From assembly GCA_009691105.1 (NCBI GenBank), contig SHVU01000011.1, forward strand, positions 1-62,614: a stretch of 62,614 bases of DNA, given 5' to 3'. The DNA comes from Rhodospirillales bacterium (GTDB lineage: Bacteria > Pseudomonadota > Alphaproteobacteria > Rhodospirillales > SHVU01). The number at the start of each line of letters is the position of its first letter. Within the stretch, counting starts at the first letter, position 1. Shown here piece by piece: positions 1 to 9,685 of the stretch. A program made the position numbers and the translations under genes. Under the pieces are notes generated by a model. That model saw only the letters and a list, made by a program, of their open reading frames with translations, had not been told where the DNA came from and did no database searches.

Positions 1-1331
1 GGGGACCACGCCGGGTCGGATGCATCGAGAGGGGTAACCATCTCCCGTTCGTTATATCCAGTCAGATCGATGGAAAAGACCCGGGAACGGCCGCCGCCGC
101 CACGCGAATCCGTCGGATTTTGGCGGAAAAACATCAAAACCCGGCCGTTCGGGGCCCAGGTCGGGCTCTCGGCCAGGAAGCCTTCGGCCAACTGACGCTC
201 GCCGGTGCCGTCCGGCCGCATGACCCCGATGAAGAATCGGCCCTCGTGGATCTTGGTGAAGGCAATCAAATCGCCGCGCGGCGACCAGACCGGGGTCGCG
301 TAGCGGCCCGCGGCGAAACTGATTCGCTTCACGTTGCCGCCGTCGCCATCCATCACATAGAGCTGCTGCGTCCCCGACCGATCCGAGTTGAAGACGATCC
401 GATTGCCGTCTGGCGCATAGCTAGGCGACGTGTCGATGGCCGAATGCGACGTGAGCTGGCGGACGCTGCGCGTCCGGATATCCATCGAATAGATCTCGCT
501 GTTGCCGTCCTTGGCCATGCTCATGATGACCCGCTTACCGTCCGGCGAGAATCGAGGCGCGAACGTCATCCCGGGAAAGTCCCCCAGGACCTCGTTCTTG
601 CCGCTGTCGATGTTGAACAGGTAAACGCGCGGCGTGTTCCGGAAATACGAGAGATACGTGATCTCCTGGAGTGTCGGCGAAAAGCGCGGCGTCAACACAA
701 GGCTAGATCCGTCCGTCAGGAAGCGATGGTTTTCGCCATCCTGATCCATGATCGCCAGGCGCTTGATCCGACGATCCGCGGGACCGCTTTCGGAAATGTA
801 GACGACGCGCGTATCGAAATAGCCGTCCTCGCCGGTGACGCGCTTGTAGATAGCGTCGGCAACGATATGGGCGACGCGGCGCCACCCATCCGCGGCGGCG
901 GTATAGGCAAGGCCGACCATCTGCTGCTCGGCGAACACGTCCCACAAATGGAACTCGACGCGAACGCGGCCATCGGGCTGGCGGGTGACCCGCCCCTGCA
1001 CGAGCGCCTGGGCGCCAATGACGCGCCAATCGCCAAAGCGCGGCAGCGTGTTCAGCGACACCGCCGTTTGGATGTATGCCTTCGGATCGATCGGCCGGAA
1101 CAATCCCGAGCGCTCGAGATCGGCCGAGACGACTTGCGTCATATCGGCGCCGACCTTGGCCTCCGCCGGCGTATCGCCGACGAACGTCGGAATGGCGATC
1201 GGCATCGGCTCCACCCGGCCGCGGGTGATGTCGATCTTGAGCTCGGCCCAGGCGGCACTCGCCTGAACGAGAGCAAGAAGAAGGACGCCGAGTCCGAAAA
1301 AGAAACGCGCGGGCTGAAGGAATGCGGTCAT
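1..1331 (-). CDS. tolB: Tol-Pal system protein TolB (3' end cut by window edge)
   Basis: Periplasmic beta-propeller protein of the Tol-Pal envelope-constriction complex; in known systems it links Pal and colicin translocation to TolA. The frame opens at ATG 1331 with a signal peptide ending near A-S-A-A-W-A, followed by the usual TolB N-terminal domain ([17 protein letters not shown]) and WD40-like strands. It stays open to base 1. The last readable residues ([10 protein letters not shown], then DASDPAWS) match the extreme C-terminus of the family, so only a few codons are missing. Its ATG overlaps the tolA stop by four bases (ATGA), implying translational coupling in a tolQRAB operon. Confidence 0.93.
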   Translation of the reverse strand, partial: MTAFLQPARFFFGLGVLLLALVQASAAWAELKIDITRGRVEPMPIAIPTFVGDTPAEAKVGADMTQVVSADLERSGLFRPIDPKAYIQTAVSLNTLPRFGDWRVIGAQALVQGRVTRQPDGRVRVEFHLWDVFAEQQMVGLAYTAAADGWRRVAHIVADAIYKRVTGEDGYFDTRVVYISESGPADRRIKRLAIMDQDGENHRFLTDGSSLVLTPRFSPTLQEITYLSYFRNTPRVYLFNIDSGKNEVLGDFPGMTFAPRFSPDGKRVIMSMAKDGNSEIYSMDIRTRSVRQLTSHSAIDTSPSYAPDGNRIVFNSDRSGTQQLYVMDGDGGNVKRISFAAGRYATPVWSPRGDLIAFTKIHEGRFFIGVMRPDGTGERQLAEGFLAESPTWAPNGRVLMFFRQNPTDSRGGGGRSRVFSIDLTGYNEREMVTPLDASDPAWS

Positions 1332-2236
1332 GACCGTCCAAACATCTGTCGAGGATTAAAGACCAAAGTCACCGCCCGCCATTGGTCGTACTTGTCAGGC
1401 GGCAACTTGAAGGGGTTGCAACGCGGGTTCAACAGCGCCCGCATCGCGCTTTCAGCGGCAGCGCGGAAAAACGGATCGGATCCAATCCGCCGCGCGTCGC
1501 GAACTTCGGCATGGCGTACCGTGCCGTCGGTAGCGAATTCGACCGCCACCTCGATCGCCAGGTTTTCGGCGTCCTGGGCGCCCGACGGAAGATTCCAGCA
1601 CGGTTCGATCTGACGGCGAATGGCGCTGGCGATCACGTCGATCTCACTGGCGCTCGGCGGCCGGGTCGACGCGGTCGGCGGAACCGGCTGCGATAACGCC
1701 TTGGCGATCTGGCTCTCGAAGGATTCCGTCTTCGGTTTTTCGACCTTCTTCTCTTCCGGCTTTTCAGGCGGCTTCGGAGTCTGACGCTTCAGATCTTCGA
1801 CCGTCTTGAGAACCGAGGCAAACGTATCCGGCGCCTTCGGCTTCCGCCGCGGCTTCAAATCGGCAACCACAGGTTGCGGCTTCGGTTCTTCAGCCTTGGG
1901 CTGTTCGGGTTTCGGCGGCTCGGGCTTCTTCGGGTCCGGCCTCACCAGCACCGCAACCTCTTCAGGCTTCAGTTCCGGCGGCGACGGCGGAGCCGGAGGT
2001 GGCGGTGACGGCGTCCGAACCTGGGGCGGCGGCGGTGGGGTCGGAGTTTCTTTTTTCGCTTCGACCGGAGCCGGCGGCGGTGGTGGCGAACTCGGCAGAT
2101 CCGACACGTTCACGACCTCGACCGCCATCGCCTGTTCGAGATCGATCGGCGGCGACGGCAAGTGCGGCAATCCGTAATAGCCGACCACCAGCACGGCTGC
2201 GTGCAGGGCTACCGAATATGCCGCGCCTTTGCGCAT
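1328..2236 (-). CDS. tolA: TolA-like / TonB-type energy transducer of the Tol-Pal system
   Basis: Inner-membrane protein that carries TolQR proton-motive energy to the periplasm. The 302 residues show a single N-terminal membrane segment (residues 8-24), a long Pro/Lys/Glu-rich periplasmic linker (roughly 50-190) with repeated PPPPP and PKP stretches, and a C-terminal globular domain (about 200-300) with the conserved CWNLP and NPRCNPF elements of alphaproteobacterial TolA. It lies 7 bp downstream of tolR and overlaps tolB. The linker is Pro-rich instead of the helical Ala/Lys linker of enterobacterial TolA, so sequence similarity to E. coli TolA will be low. Position in the operon supports the call. 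Confidence 0.88.
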   Translation of the reverse strand: MRKGAAYSVALHAAVLVVGYYGLPHLPSPPIDLEQAMAVEVVNVSDLPSSPPPPPAPVEAKKETPTPPPPPQVRTPSPPPPAPPSPPELKPEEVAVLVRPDPKKPEPPKPEQPKAEEPKPQPVVADLKPRRKPKAPDTFASVLKTVEDLKRQTPKPPEKPEEKKVEKPKTESFESQIAKALSQPVPPTASTRPPSASEIDVIASAIRRQIEPCWNLPSGAQDAENLAIEVAVEFATDGTVRHAEVRDARRIGSDPFFRAAAESAMRALLNPRCNPFKLPPDKYDQWRAVTLVFNPRQMFGRS

Positions 2237-2243
2237 GCCTGTC

Positions 2244-2732
2244 CTAACGCGTCGTCCGTTGTGCCGGGGCGCGGGGCGCGGGTGCGGCCGGCTTGGATTT
2301 CGGCACTTCGGTGATCAACGCGACCTTTGGGAAGCCGGCCGCGTTCACGGTCCCCATGATTTCCATCACGCGGCCGTACGGGATTCCTTTGTCGCCGCGC
2401 ACGAAGAGGCGCACGTCGCGATTGTTGCGGGTGATGGCAACGAGCCGCGGGCCGAGCGCATCGAGTTCGACCTCGGTCTCTTGGATGAAGATCTTGCCTT
2501 GGGCGTTGACCGAAATCGTCAAGGGCGCGTCCTGCCCCGGCAGCAGCGCCGCTTTGGTCTGCGGCAAGTCCACCGGAACGCCGGCGGTGAGAAGCGGCGC
2601 CGTCACCATGAAGATGACGAGCAACACCAGCATGACGTCGACCATCGGCGTCACGTTGATGTCCGACATTGGCCGCGACGGTTGACGACGGCCGCGACGG
2701 CCCGACGACGCCATGCCACCCATCATCGCCAT
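2244..2732 (-). CDS. tolR: TolR, ExbD/TolR-family proton-channel subunit
   Basis: Inner-membrane partner of TolQ. After a basic, Gly-rich cytoplasmic N-terminus comes the family motif SDINVTPMVDVMLVLLVIFM (about residues 23-42). It contains the membrane Asp (VDVML) that protonates in ExbD/TolR/MotB proteins. The periplasmic domain (about 60-145) ends in a Pro/Ala-rich tail. At 162 aa it is normal to slightly long for the family. It starts 2 bp after the tolQ stop, consistent with one transcript for tolQ-tolR-tolA-tolB. Confidence 0.95.
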   Translation of the reverse strand: MAMMGGMASSGRRGRRQPSRPMSDINVTPMVDVMLVLLVIFMVTAPLLTAGVPVDLPQTKAALLPGQDAPLTISVNAQGKIFIQETEVELDALGPRLVAITRNNRDVRLFVRGDKGIPYGRVMEIMGTVNAAGFPKVALITEVPKSKPAAPAPRAPAQRTTR

Positions 2733-2734
2733 GG

Positions 2735-3469
2735 TCAGGAGCGCTCCTCGAGTTGACGCGACAGGATCGCGGAGAACTCACCGGCGAAGGAATCGAGCCG
2801 GCCGGCATAGCGATCGAGTTCTTTCGACAGCTTGTTGTAGGCAACGACCGCCGGGATCGCCGCCAAAAGACCAAGCGCCGTCGCGAACAAGGCCTCGGCA
2901 ATACCGGGAGCCACGACGACGAGACTCGTGTTCTTGGAAAACGCGATCGACTGGAAGCTGTTCATGATGCCCCAGACGGTTCCGAACAAGCCGATGAACG
3001 GCGCCGTCGATCCTGTCGAGGCCAGGAACGTCATGTAGCGTTCTACCCGATCCATTTCGCGCGCCACTGTGATCTGCATGACACGGTCGATACGCTCGTG
3101 GAGTCCGCCGCGACCCGTGCGGCCCGGCGTTCCACCACCTTTGGCCGCCGAGCGCCGCCACTCCTGCATGGCCGCGACAAAGATCGCCGACATCGGATCG
3201 CGCGGTTGCGGTCCGAGCCGATCGAACAAATCTTCGAGCGAACCGCCCGACCAAAACGCCGCCTCGAAATCGCTGGCCCAGGCATTCAGGCGTTTCAGCC
3301 AGAGTGCCTTTTCGAAAATGATCGCCCAGCACCAGATCGACGCGATCAGCAACAGAATGATGACCGCCTTGACGATCCAATCCGCTTTCAAAAACAGCGA
3401 CCAGACCGAGAAGTCGAGAGCAGCAGCCGCGTTCCCCAGGTTCACGGCGTCGACGACGTTATTTTCCAT
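2735..3469 (-). CDS. tolQ: TolQ, MotA/TolQ/ExbB proton-channel subunit
   Basis: Membrane proton-channel subunit of Tol-Pal. I start it at ATG 3469 (MENNVVDAVN, 244 aa). The longer open frame to 3676 runs back through ybgC and encodes no family sequence. There are three membrane segments (near residues 27-48, 140-162 and 175-200). The conserved GLFGTVWGIMNSF and the A-x-PGIAEALFATALGL motif of TolQ/ExbB are present. It is followed 2 bp later by tolR and lies 4 bp after the ybgC stop, the standard alphaproteobacterial order. Confidence 0.95.
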   Translation of the reverse strand: MENNVVDAVNLGNAAAALDFSVWSLFLKADWIVKAVIILLLIASIWCWAIIFEKALWLKRLNAWASDFEAAFWSGGSLEDLFDRLGPQPRDPMSAIFVAAMQEWRRSAAKGGGTPGRTGRGGLHERIDRVMQITVAREMDRVERYMTFLASTGSTAPFIGLFGTVWGIMNSFQSIAFSKNTSLVVVAPGIAEALFATALGLLAAIPAVVAYNKLSKELDRYAGRLDSFAGEFSAILSRQLEERS

Positions 3470-3473
3470 ACTC

Positions 3474-3923
3474 TTACTTGCGCCCTTCGTGCGATGCGAT
3501 CCCACCCCGTTCGGGACCGAGAGCCGCCTTAAGCGGCGGCGGAAGACGAGCCGGCCGACCGGCCGGATCGACAGCGGCGAGGCGAACGACGAGATGAACG
3601 AGATCGGTCGCGCCGCGCCGAATACGTTGATCGACGACGAGCGAGGCGCTGCCGACTTCTTCGACCGCGGTCTCAACGTCGAGAAGATCGTCGAGCCGGG
3701 CCGGTTTCACAAAATCTGCCGTGCAATGCCGGACAACGAAGGCGACACCGTCGCTTACCTCGCCGTTGCGCAGGTCGCGGAGCATTTCGGTTCGCGCCCG
3801 TTCGGCAAACTTCAGATAGTTCGCGTAATAGACGACGCCACCCGAGTCCGTGTCTTCGTAATACACGCGGATCGGAAACCTATGCGATCCCACGGCGCGG
3901 CGCGCGATGGCGGTGTTACGCAT
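3474..3923 (-). CDS. ybgC: Tol-Pal-associated acyl-CoA thioesterase YbgC (hotdog fold)
   Basis: A 149-aa 4-hydroxybenzoyl-CoA-thioesterase-type hotdog protein; YbgC family members hydrolyse short-chain acyl-CoA and are encoded next to tolQ in most proteobacteria. The catalytic motif [19 protein letters not shown] occurs near residues 20-38, with the nucleophilic Asp in DTDSGG. The usual RAR-TEMLR helix follows. Its first codons overlap the end of ruvB by 8 bp, joining the ruv and tol blocks in one transcription unit. Confidence 0.93.
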   Translation of the reverse strand: MRNTAIARRAVGSHRFPIRVYYEDTDSGGVVYYANYLKFAERARTEMLRDLRNGEVSDGVAFVVRHCTADFVKPARLDDLLDVETAVEEVGSASLVVDQRIRRGATDLVHLVVRLAAVDPAGRPARLPPPLKAALGPERGGIASHEGRK

Positions 3924-4977
3924 CGTCGGCCTCCGCGAGAAGGTCGAGTTGCGCTGGCCGGGTCGGCGGGTTCAGGCCGAGATGGCGGAAGCCTTGGTCG
4001 GACAGGACGCGGCCGCGCGGCGTGCGCATCAACAGGCCCTGCTGCAACAGGAACGGCTCAATCACTTCTTCGATCGTGTCGCGAGCCTCGGACAGCGCCG
4101 CGGCGATCGTCTCGATCCCGACGGGTCCACCGCCGTAGTTCGAGGCGATGCAGTCGAGATAGCGGCGATCCATCGCGTCCAATCCGGTCGCATCGACGTC
4201 AAGACGGGTCAAGGCCGCATCCGCAATGCGGGCGTCAACCATGCCGCCGCCATCGACCGCAGCAAAATCACGAACGCGACGCAACAAGCGGACCGCAACC
4301 CGCGGCGTTCCCCGCGACCGTCGCGCGATTTCGCGCGCGCCACCGGCGTCGATGGAGAACCCAAGCCGCTGAGCAGCACGATGCACGATCCGTTCCAGAT
4401 CTTCGGTCGCGTAGAAATTGAGACGGAACGGAATCCCGAAGCGTTCGCGAAGCGGCATCGAGAGAAGCCCCGCCCGCGTCGTCGCCCCGATCAACGTGAA
4501 CGGCGCGACATCGATCCGCACCGATCGCGCCGCCGGACCTTCGCCGATCACTAGATCGAGCTGAAAGTCTTCGAGCGCCGGATAGAGGATTTCCTCGACC
4601 GTCACCGCCAGCCGATGAATTTCGTCGATGAAGAGAACGTCGCGCGGTTCTAAATTGGTCAGGATCGCGGCGAGATCACCGGCCTTGGCGATGACCGGCC
4701 CCGAGGTCGCGCGGAAACCGACACCCAATTCGCGCGCGATGATCTGTGCCAACGTCGTCTTGCCAAGCCCCGGCGGGCCATGCAGCAGGACATGATCGAG
4801 CGCATCGCCACGTTGGCGCGCCGCCGTGATGAAGACTTTCAAGTTATCGAGAATTTGCGTCTGTCCGACGAACTCGCTGAGCGTCGCCGGCCGAATGCCG
4901 ACATCCGGAGCGTCCGCGGGCATAGTTTCTGGCGCGACGGCGCGCAACGCGGTCGTGGGCAACGGCTTGGCGTTCAT
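3916..4977 (-). CDS. ruvB: Holliday junction branch-migration ATPase RuvB
   Basis: AAA+ motor that drives branch migration with RuvA. The 353-aa product shows the Walker A sequence [13 protein letters not shown] near residue 65, Walker B FIDEIHRL, sensor I GATTRAG, and the C-terminal winged-helix signature ending in [17 protein letters not shown]. The N-terminus carries the expected [11 protein letters not shown] element. The start overlaps the ruvA stop by 4 bp (ATGA-type). Full length with no missing motifs. Confidence 0.97.
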   Translation of the reverse strand: MNAKPLPTTALRAVAPETMPADAPDVGIRPATLSEFVGQTQILDNLKVFITAARQRGDALDHVLLHGPPGLGKTTLAQIIARELGVGFRATSGPVIAKAGDLAAILTNLEPRDVLFIDEIHRLAVTVEEILYPALEDFQLDLVIGEGPAARSVRIDVAPFTLIGATTRAGLLSMPLRERFGIPFRLNFYATEDLERIVHRAAQRLGFSIDAGGAREIARRSRGTPRVAVRLLRRVRDFAAVDGGGMVDARIADAALTRLDVDATGLDAMDRRYLDCIASNYGGGPVGIETIAAALSEARDTIEEVIEPFLLQQGLLMRTPRGRVLSDQGFRHLGLNPPTRPAQLDLLAEADDA

Positions 4978-5603
4978 CCGACCGCCTCGCCCGCCGGAGC
5001 TCGCGCCAATTCTTTGAGTCCGCCGCGGATCAAAACCTCAACCTTGGCGTTGGCGGCTTGGCCGCGCGCCGCGCGCGCCACCGCCGCCATGGCCTCGCCG
5101 GCGCCGTAACCCAAGTTCACCAGTGCCGAGACCGCTTCGTGGAGACGGCGATCGCCGGTCTCGCCTTCGCGCGCCGCCAATGGGTGCACGACGCCGAGAT
5201 CGACCGCGCCGATCTTGTCTTTCAGCTCGACGACGATCCGGGCCGCGAGCTTCGCACCGACGCCGGGGGCTCGTTTCAACGCCGCAGCGTCCGACGCGAC
5301 GATGGCGTGGGTCAGATCGTCCGACGAAAACACGGTCAGCATCGACAAGGCGACTTTCGGGCCGACACCTTGGACTTGAGTCAGCAAGCGGAACCAGCCC
5401 CGCTCCAGCCGATCGCGGAACCCGTAAAGATAAATGCCGTCTTCGCGAAGATGCGTTTCGACCAACAAACTCGCGGCTTGGCCTTGATGCAAACTCGCAA
5501 GGGTCCGGCCGGAGGCCTGGACGAGATAGCCGACTCCGCCGACGTCGACGATCGCCGAGCTTTCGCTCAAAGAGTCGATCACTCCGGCGAGTTTGGCGAT
5601 CAC
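4974..5603 (-). CDS. ruvA: Holliday junction DNA-binding protein RuvA
   Basis: Tetrameric Holliday-junction binder and partner of RuvB. I start it at GTG 5603, whose product begins V(M)[11 protein letters not shown], matching the normal RuvA N-terminus (MIGxLxGxL). The open frame extends to 5684, but that segment lies inside ruvC. GTG overlaps the ruvC TGA in GTGA. OB-fold (1-62), the two HhH segments ([14 protein letters not shown] and [21 protein letters not shown]) and the C-terminal RuvB-interacting domain (about 155-209) are all visible. 209 aa is normal. Confidence 0.94.
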   Translation of the reverse strand: MIAKLAGVIDSLSESSAIVDVGGVGYLVQASGRTLASLHQGQAASLLVETHLREDGIYLYGFRDRLERGWFRLLTQVQGVGPKVALSMLTVFSSDDLTHAIVASDAAALKRAPGVGAKLAARIVVELKDKIGAVDLGVVHPLAAREGETGDRRLHEAVSALVNLGYGAGEAMAAVARAARGQAANAKVEVLIRGGLKELARAPAGEAVG

Positions 5604-6145
5604 GGGCGCGACTCCGTGGCTAGCGCCGCCGTCCGTTCCGCAGCCTGCAAGCGACGGATCGCGGTCCGGTGATGGGCGTGACAAATCGCAATGGCGAGAG
5701 CGTCGGCGGCATCGGCCTGAACAACCGGGCAGCCGCGCACCAGAATGCGGACCATCGCCTGGACCTGTTCTTTCGCCGCATGGCCGGCGCCAACGACCGT
5801 CTTTTTGATCAAGTTCGGCGTGTATTCAAAAACCGGAAGTCCTGCTCGTGCCGGCGTCAACAGCGCCACGGCACGCGCCTGCCCCAAGGCTAGCGTCGTC
5901 GTCGGGTTGCGATTGACGAACGTCTCTTCGACCGCGGCTTCGTCCGGTCGTTGCTCGGCGATGACCGCGGTCAGTCCATCGAACAACTGCACCAAGCGCT
6001 CGGCGAGACTGTCGCGATCGCGACTTTTGACCGTGCCATGGGCCACATAGATCAAACGACTGGCCTCAAGCCCAATCACCGCCCAGCCGGTGATGCGTAA
6101 TCCCGGATCGACTCCGATCACACGGAGGCGGGTCCCCTCAGGCAT
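5600..6145 (-). CDS. ruvC: Crossover junction endodeoxyribonuclease RuvC
   Basis: Resolvase with an RNase H fold that nicks Holliday junctions. The Mg-binding first Asp is in [16 protein letters not shown]. The [20 protein letters not shown]-like segment and the late [12 protein letters not shown] box supply the other acidic residues. I prefer ATG 6145 ([11 protein letters not shown], 181 aa), which overlaps the last codons of yebC. An in-frame ATG at 6163 adds six residues and cannot be excluded, since neither has a clear Shine-Dalgarno. The yebC-ruvC-ruvA-ruvB order is canonical. Confidence 0.93.
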   Translation of the reverse strand: MPEGTRLRVIGVDPGLRITGWAVIGLEASRLIYVAHGTVKSRDRDSLAERLVQLFDGLTAVIAEQRPDEAAVEETFVNRNPTTTLALGQARAVALLTPARAGLPVFEYTPNLIKKTVVGAGHAAKEQVQAMVRILVRGCPVVQADAADALAIAICHAHHRTAIRRLQAAERTAALATESRP

Positions 6146-6887
6146 TGAGACGCGCCATGACATCGTCGGGAACGTCGTAATTCGACGCGACGCGCTGCAC
6201 GTCGTCGCTGTCGTCGAGCACGTTCAGAAGCTTGAACAGCCCGTTAGCGTTATCGAGATCGACCGGAACCGTCGATTGCGCGCGCCAATCCAGACGAGCC
6301 GATTCCGGCGCGCCGAATTTCTTTTCGAGCGCATCGCGAACCGCGCCGAGATCGTTGGGATCGCAATAGACGTCGTGACCGGCATCGCCGGACTCGACGT
6401 CACTGGCACCAGCTTCGAGCGCCGCTTCGAACATCGCGTCGCTGTTTGCCGCCTGTACGGGGAAATGCACAAGACCGACGCGCGAGAACATGAAGCTGAC
6501 GCTGCCGGTCTCGCCAAGGTTGCCGCCATGCTTGGTGAAGGCCGAGCGAATGTCCGACGCGGTACGATTGCGATTGTCGGTCAGCACGTCGACGATGATC
6601 GCAACGCCGCCGGGCCCGTAGCCTTCGTAACGAACTTCCTCGAGCGCCGTTCCTTCACCACCACCGGCGCCGCGCTTGATGGCGCGTTCCATCGTGTCTT
6701 TCGCCATGTTGGCGTTGCGCGCCGCAACGATGGCCGCACGCAGTCGCGGATTGGACGCAGGATCGGACAAACCCGACCGCGCCGCGACCGTGAGTTCGCG
6801 GATGAGTTTGGTAAAAACTTTGGCGCGCTTCGCATCCTGCGCGCCCTTCCGGTGCATGATGTTTTTAAATTGGGAATGGCCAGCCAT
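6138..6887 (-). CDS. yebC: YebC/PmpR family protein
   Basis: A 249-aa TACO1/YebC-family protein; members are described as DNA-binding regulators and, in more recent work, as factors that help ribosomes through difficult sequences. The N-terminus [25 protein letters not shown] is diagnostic, as are the internal [14 protein letters not shown] and [16 protein letters not shown] elements. It is the first gene of the yebC-ruvCAB-ybgC-tol run on this strand. The 138-bp AT-richer stretch upstream (6888-7025) separates it from the cyclo-ligase gene and probably holds its promoter; I could not pick one confidently. Confidence 0.96.
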   Translation of the reverse strand: MAGHSQFKNIMHRKGAQDAKRAKVFTKLIRELTVAARSGLSDPASNPRLRAAIVAARNANMAKDTMERAIKRGAGGGEGTALEEVRYEGYGPGGVAIIVDVLTDNRNRTASDIRSAFTKHGGNLGETGSVSFMFSRVGLVHFPVQAANSDAMFEAALEAGASDVESGDAGHDVYCDPNDLGAVRDALEKKFGAPESARLDWRAQSTVPVDLDNANGLFKLLNVLDDSDDVQRVASNYDVPDDVMARLNA

Positions 6888-7025
6888 GTCCGATGCCGCT
6901 TTTGGGTGCCAAGATTCAGCAGGTGAATCTGTTAAGATATACCATATGTTGTGGAAATCTAAGGCAAACTTCCACTCTCGTACCAGTCCAATATGGCAAG
7001 AATGGGGCGCCTGGCCGCTGGTTTA

Positions 7026-7634
7026 CTAGGCCGGAAACCGCCAGGCGGCTTGGTCCGTCACCATCCAGTCGAGGAGCTGATCGCGCTCGGTGATTGGCAC
7101 CTCGTCGATGCGCTGGTCGGCGAATCCCACACCGACCGCCGTGACATGTCCTCGATCCCGTAATCCGGCAAGCGTCCGATCGTAGTAGCCGGCCCCGTAG
7201 CCTAGACGGTGACCACGTCCGTCGAACGCCAGCAGCGGCGTAATCACGACGTCGGGAACGACGTCGGGCTGATCGGCAGCCGGCTGAAGAAGACCGAACG
7301 CGACGGCCTCGAGCTGCGTGGTCGGGTGCCATTGCCGGAAGGTCAGCGGCTGGCCGCGCTTCACGACGACCGGCAAGCCGAGAACATAGCCACGCGCATG
7401 CAAGGCCGCGAGAAGCGGCTTTACGTCGATCTCGTCGCCCATAGACCAGAAGGCCGAAACGACGGTCGGCCGTCCCGCGGTGACCGGCGTGACGCCCATA
7501 TCTGGCAACGCCGCCAGGAAATGATCGCGAAGGCGTTCGGCGGCGGCTAGCCCCTGCGCGGCATGAATCGCCGCGCGGCGCGCGAGCGCCGCGGTCCGAA
7601 GCGGGGGTTTTGGATTGTCGGTTATGTCGGCCAT
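7026..7634 (-). CDS. 5-formyltetrahydrofolate cyclo-ligase
   Basis: Converts 5-formyl-THF to 5,10-methenyl-THF using ATP (YgfA/Fau/MTHFS family). The 202-aa product shows the conserved C-terminal signature VVITPLLAFDGRGHRLGYGAGYYDRTL near residues 127-153. It also has the central E-I-D and the basic K-R-G substrate-binding segment. It lies immediately downstream of the 6S RNA gene and zapA, the widespread zapA-ssrS-ygfA arrangement of proteobacteria. That context supports both this call and the RNA call. Confidence 0.94.
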   Translation of the reverse strand: MADITDNPKPPLRTAALARRAAIHAAQGLAAAERLRDHFLAALPDMGVTPVTAGRPTVVSAFWSMGDEIDVKPLLAALHARGYVLGLPVVVKRGQPLTFRQWHPTTQLEAVAFGLLQPAADQPDVVPDVVITPLLAFDGRGHRLGYGAGYYDRTLAGLRDRGHVTAVGVGFADQRIDEVPITERDQLLDWMVTDQAAWRFPA

Positions 7635-7678
7635 CGCGGAGACGGCCTATTTACCAGCGCAGAGATTTAAGGAAAAGC

Positions 7679-7840
7679 GAGGACGGCCCACATAGATCGT
7701 TGGCTGCTTTTTCCTCTGTGGCCTGCATACGCAGGTGGGCACCATGTGCCGAGTCCAGGGACCCGGTAGGGACAGCTCCCGTACAGAAAGCATTGGCCCC
7801 AGGGAATGTTAGCCTGACGGAGCACGCAGCAACCGCCCTC
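7679..7840 (-). ncRNA. ssrS: 6S RNA
   Basis: There is no coding frame between zapA and the cyclo-ligase gene, the standard 6S RNA position. On this strand the two ends pair: GAGGGCGG (7833-7840) with CCGUCCUC (7679-7686), then UUGCUGC with GCAGCCAA (7826-7832 with 7700-7707), separated by an asymmetric bulge. A large internal bubble follows and then an apical arm rich in GGG/CCC. This closing stem, central bubble and terminal arm form the promoter-mimic shape of 6S RNA, which binds sigma70-RNA polymerase. The 5' end agrees with the promoter at 7848-7876. Ends are estimates. Confidence 0.85.
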
Positions 7841-7847
7841 AAGAACA

Positions 7848-7876
7848 AACTTAGGCGCGTTCCAGGCGTGCCGCAA
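7848..7876 (-). promoter_or_regulatory. Sigma70-type promoter for 6S RNA
   Basis: On the minus strand TTGCGG (7871-7876), a 17-nt spacer and TAAGTT (7848-7853) place the start near 7840-7841, exactly where the 6S RNA closing stem begins. The -35 box lies inside the last codons of zapA. Seen by eye only. Confidence 0.5.
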
Positions 7877-8201
7877 TATCCTCAAGCTTGGCGGCAAGAC
7901 CATCAACCGCCCGCGCCGCGGCGCTTTCCGCCTGTTTGCGCTGCCCGTCGGCGGCCTTTTCTTTTTTTAGATGGTCGAGTTCGGTCATGGCGTCGGACAA
8001 CTCGTCGGCGATCAACAACGTCGTCATGGCGAGCAAGCGGTCTTCGTCGACCTTCTTGCCGATTGCGGCGGCGAGTTGCGAGACGCGCTTGTCCACGTAG
8101 GCGCCCAGTCGCGTCAGGTTGGCTTCCTGGCCATCGTCGCAGGAGATGAGGTACGGCCGCCCGTTGATCGTGACGGAGACCTGGCTCACGGCGGGTTTCA
8201 T
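7851..8201 (-). CDS. zapA: Cell division protein ZapA
   Basis: FtsZ-ring-associated protein that bundles FtsZ filaments. The 116-aa product has the ZapA N-terminal globular domain: VSVTINGRPYLISCDDGQE near residues 8-26, then RLGAYVDKRVSQLA. A helical segment with DEDRLLAMTTLLIADEL follows, and then a C-terminal coiled coil (about 70-115). It starts inside the end of the upstream coiled-coil gene (overlap 4 bp). It is followed by 6S RNA and the folate cyclo-ligase gene. Confidence 0.92.
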   Translation of the reverse strand: MKPAVSQVSVTINGRPYLISCDDGQEANLTRLGAYVDKRVSQLAAAIGKKVDEDRLLAMTTLLIADELSDAMTELDHLKKEKAADGQRKQAESAAARAVDGLAAKLEDIAARLERA

Positions 8202-8455
8202 CCCTCGAGAGCGCCAACGATGCGGCGCGCGGCGGCGGCAAGACGCTCGTCCAGGGCGCGATTGGCGGCGCGAAGATCGGCGTTCTCGGCTTTCAGGGCC
8301 TGGGCTTCCTTGGCGGCGGTCCGCGCCACGTCGCGATCGCGGGTCTGGCCATCCAAGCGATTGGCGAGCGCCGTCTCGATGCGACTAATCGCCGCGCCGA
8401 GGCGGCGAAGACTGTCTTCGAGAGATTTTGTCGACGATGCGCTCGTATCCGCCAT
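8198..8455 (-). CDS. Small coiled-coil protein upstream of zapA (DUF4164-like)
   Basis: I place the start at ATG 8455 (MADTSASSTKSLED), giving 85 residues that are almost entirely predicted helix. Heptad-like Ala/Leu/Arg patterns and the KAENADLRAANRAL stretch are typical of coiled coils. No catalytic motif is seen. Small coiled-coil proteins of this type, often labelled DUF4164 or ZapB-like, sit upstream of zapA in many alphaproteobacteria. Coupling to zapA by a 4-bp overlap suggests a cell-division role; that is inference from position. A longer in-frame start at 8491 exists but adds an atypical N-terminus. Confidence 0.75.
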   Translation of the reverse strand: MADTSASSTKSLEDSLRRLGAAISRIETALANRLDGQTRDRDVARTAAKEAQALKAENADLRAANRALDERLAAAARRIVGALEG

Positions 8456-8634
8456 CGTCAAAGCATAGGTGCCGGCTGGCGGACCCGTCAACCGAACGCC
8501 CGGAGGACGGTCGCAAGCACCCGCCGTCTCTCTCCGAAGAGCTTCGCGTTCGATGCGTCAGCTGCCTTGCGAAACCGCCGGAAACTGCGATAAGAAACGC
8601 CACCGGTTTCCATTCCATTTGTCAGGAGGATGTC

Positions 8635-9642
8635 ATGGCGGTCCGCGTCGCAATCAATGGGTTTGGGCGGATTGGCCGCTTGGTGCTCCGTGCCATCGTC
8701 GAATCGCGCCGCAACGACATTCATGTCGTCGGCATCAACGACTTGGGCCCGGTCGCGACCAATGCGCACCTCCTCAAATATGATTCGGTTCACGGCACCC
8801 TCGACGCCGATGTCCGCGTCGACGGCGATTCGATGGATGTCGGTCAGGGACCCATCAAAGTCACGGCTGAGCGCGATCCGTCGAAGCTGCCGTGGAAGAG
8901 CCTGGACGTCGATGTCGCTCTCGAATGCACCGGCCTCTTCGCGACGCGCGACTCCGCCGCCCGTCATCTCGAGGCCGGCGCCAAGAAAGTCCTGGTCTCG
9001 GCACCCACCGACAAAGCCGATCTAACGGTCGTCTACGGCATCAATCATCAGAAGCTCGACAAGAGTCACCTCGTCGTCTCGAACGCGTCGTGCACGACGA
9101 ACTGTCTCGTCCCGGTCGCCGACGTCCTCAACAAGACCGTCGGCATCGAAAAAGGCTTCATGACGACGGTGCACTCCTACACCGGCGATCAATCGACGGT
9201 CGACACGATGCACAAGGACCTGCGCCGGGCCCGTGCGGCGAACCTTTCGATGATTCCGACGTCGACGGGTGCGGCCCGAGCCGTCAGCCTCGTGCTGCCG
9301 GAGCTCAAAGGCAAATTGGACGGCACGTCGATCCGCGTGCCGACGCCCAACGTCTCGATGATCGATCTCAAGATCCTCGCCTCGCGCAAGACGACGGTCG
9401 AAGAAATCAACGCCGCCATGAAGACCGCCGCTCAGGGACGTCTCAAAGGCGTGCTGGGATACGTCCAGGCCGAACTCGTCTCGATTGACTTCAATCACAA
9501 CGCCCTCAGCTCGTCCTTCGACGCCACACAGACCCAGATCGTCGACGGCAACTTCGTCCGCATCCTGGCCTGGTACGACAATGAGTGGGGCTTCTCGAAC
9601 CGGATGAGCGACACGGCCGTAGCCCTCGCCGGCGCGCGCTAA
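8635..9642 (+). CDS. gap: Type I glyceraldehyde-3-phosphate dehydrogenase
   Basis: Glycolytic NAD-dependent oxidative phosphorylation of glyceraldehyde-3-phosphate. ATG 8635 follows a strong ribosome-binding site (AGGAGG, 8623-8628); the open frame upstream of it is non-coding. The 335-aa product begins MAVRVAINGFGRIGRL (Rossmann) and carries the active-site SNASCTTNCL with the nucleophilic Cys at residue 153. It also has the phosphate-binding STGAA segment and the C-terminal WYDNEWGFSNRM. Here it is followed by a small uncharacterised gene and thiE; no pgk or tkt gene is adjacent in this window. Confidence 0.97.
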   Translation: MAVRVAINGFGRIGRLVLRAIVESRRNDIHVVGINDLGPVATNAHLLKYDSVHGTLDADVRVDGDSMDVGQGPIKVTAERDPSKLPWKSLDVDVALECTGLFATRDSAARHLEAGAKKVLVSAPTDKADLTVVYGINHQKLDKSHLVVSNASCTTNCLVPVADVLNKTVGIEKGFMTTVHSYTGDQSTVDTMHKDLRRARAANLSMIPTSTGAARAVSLVLPELKGKLDGTSIRVPTPNVSMIDLKILASRKTTVEEINAAMKTAAQGRLKGVLGYVQAELVSIDFNHNALSSSFDATQTQIVDGNFVRILAWYDNEWGFSNRMSDTAVALAGAR

Positions 9643-9685
9643 CCGCCGCGACCGCCAGCGCCGGTTTCGTGGCAGGCTTGGCAGC

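Noticed and set aside
120-1613. Long plus-strand frame (497 aa) over tolB
   Set aside because: It is antisense to tolB, whose signal peptide and C-terminus read clearly on the minus strand; the translation is Arg-rich with no domain.
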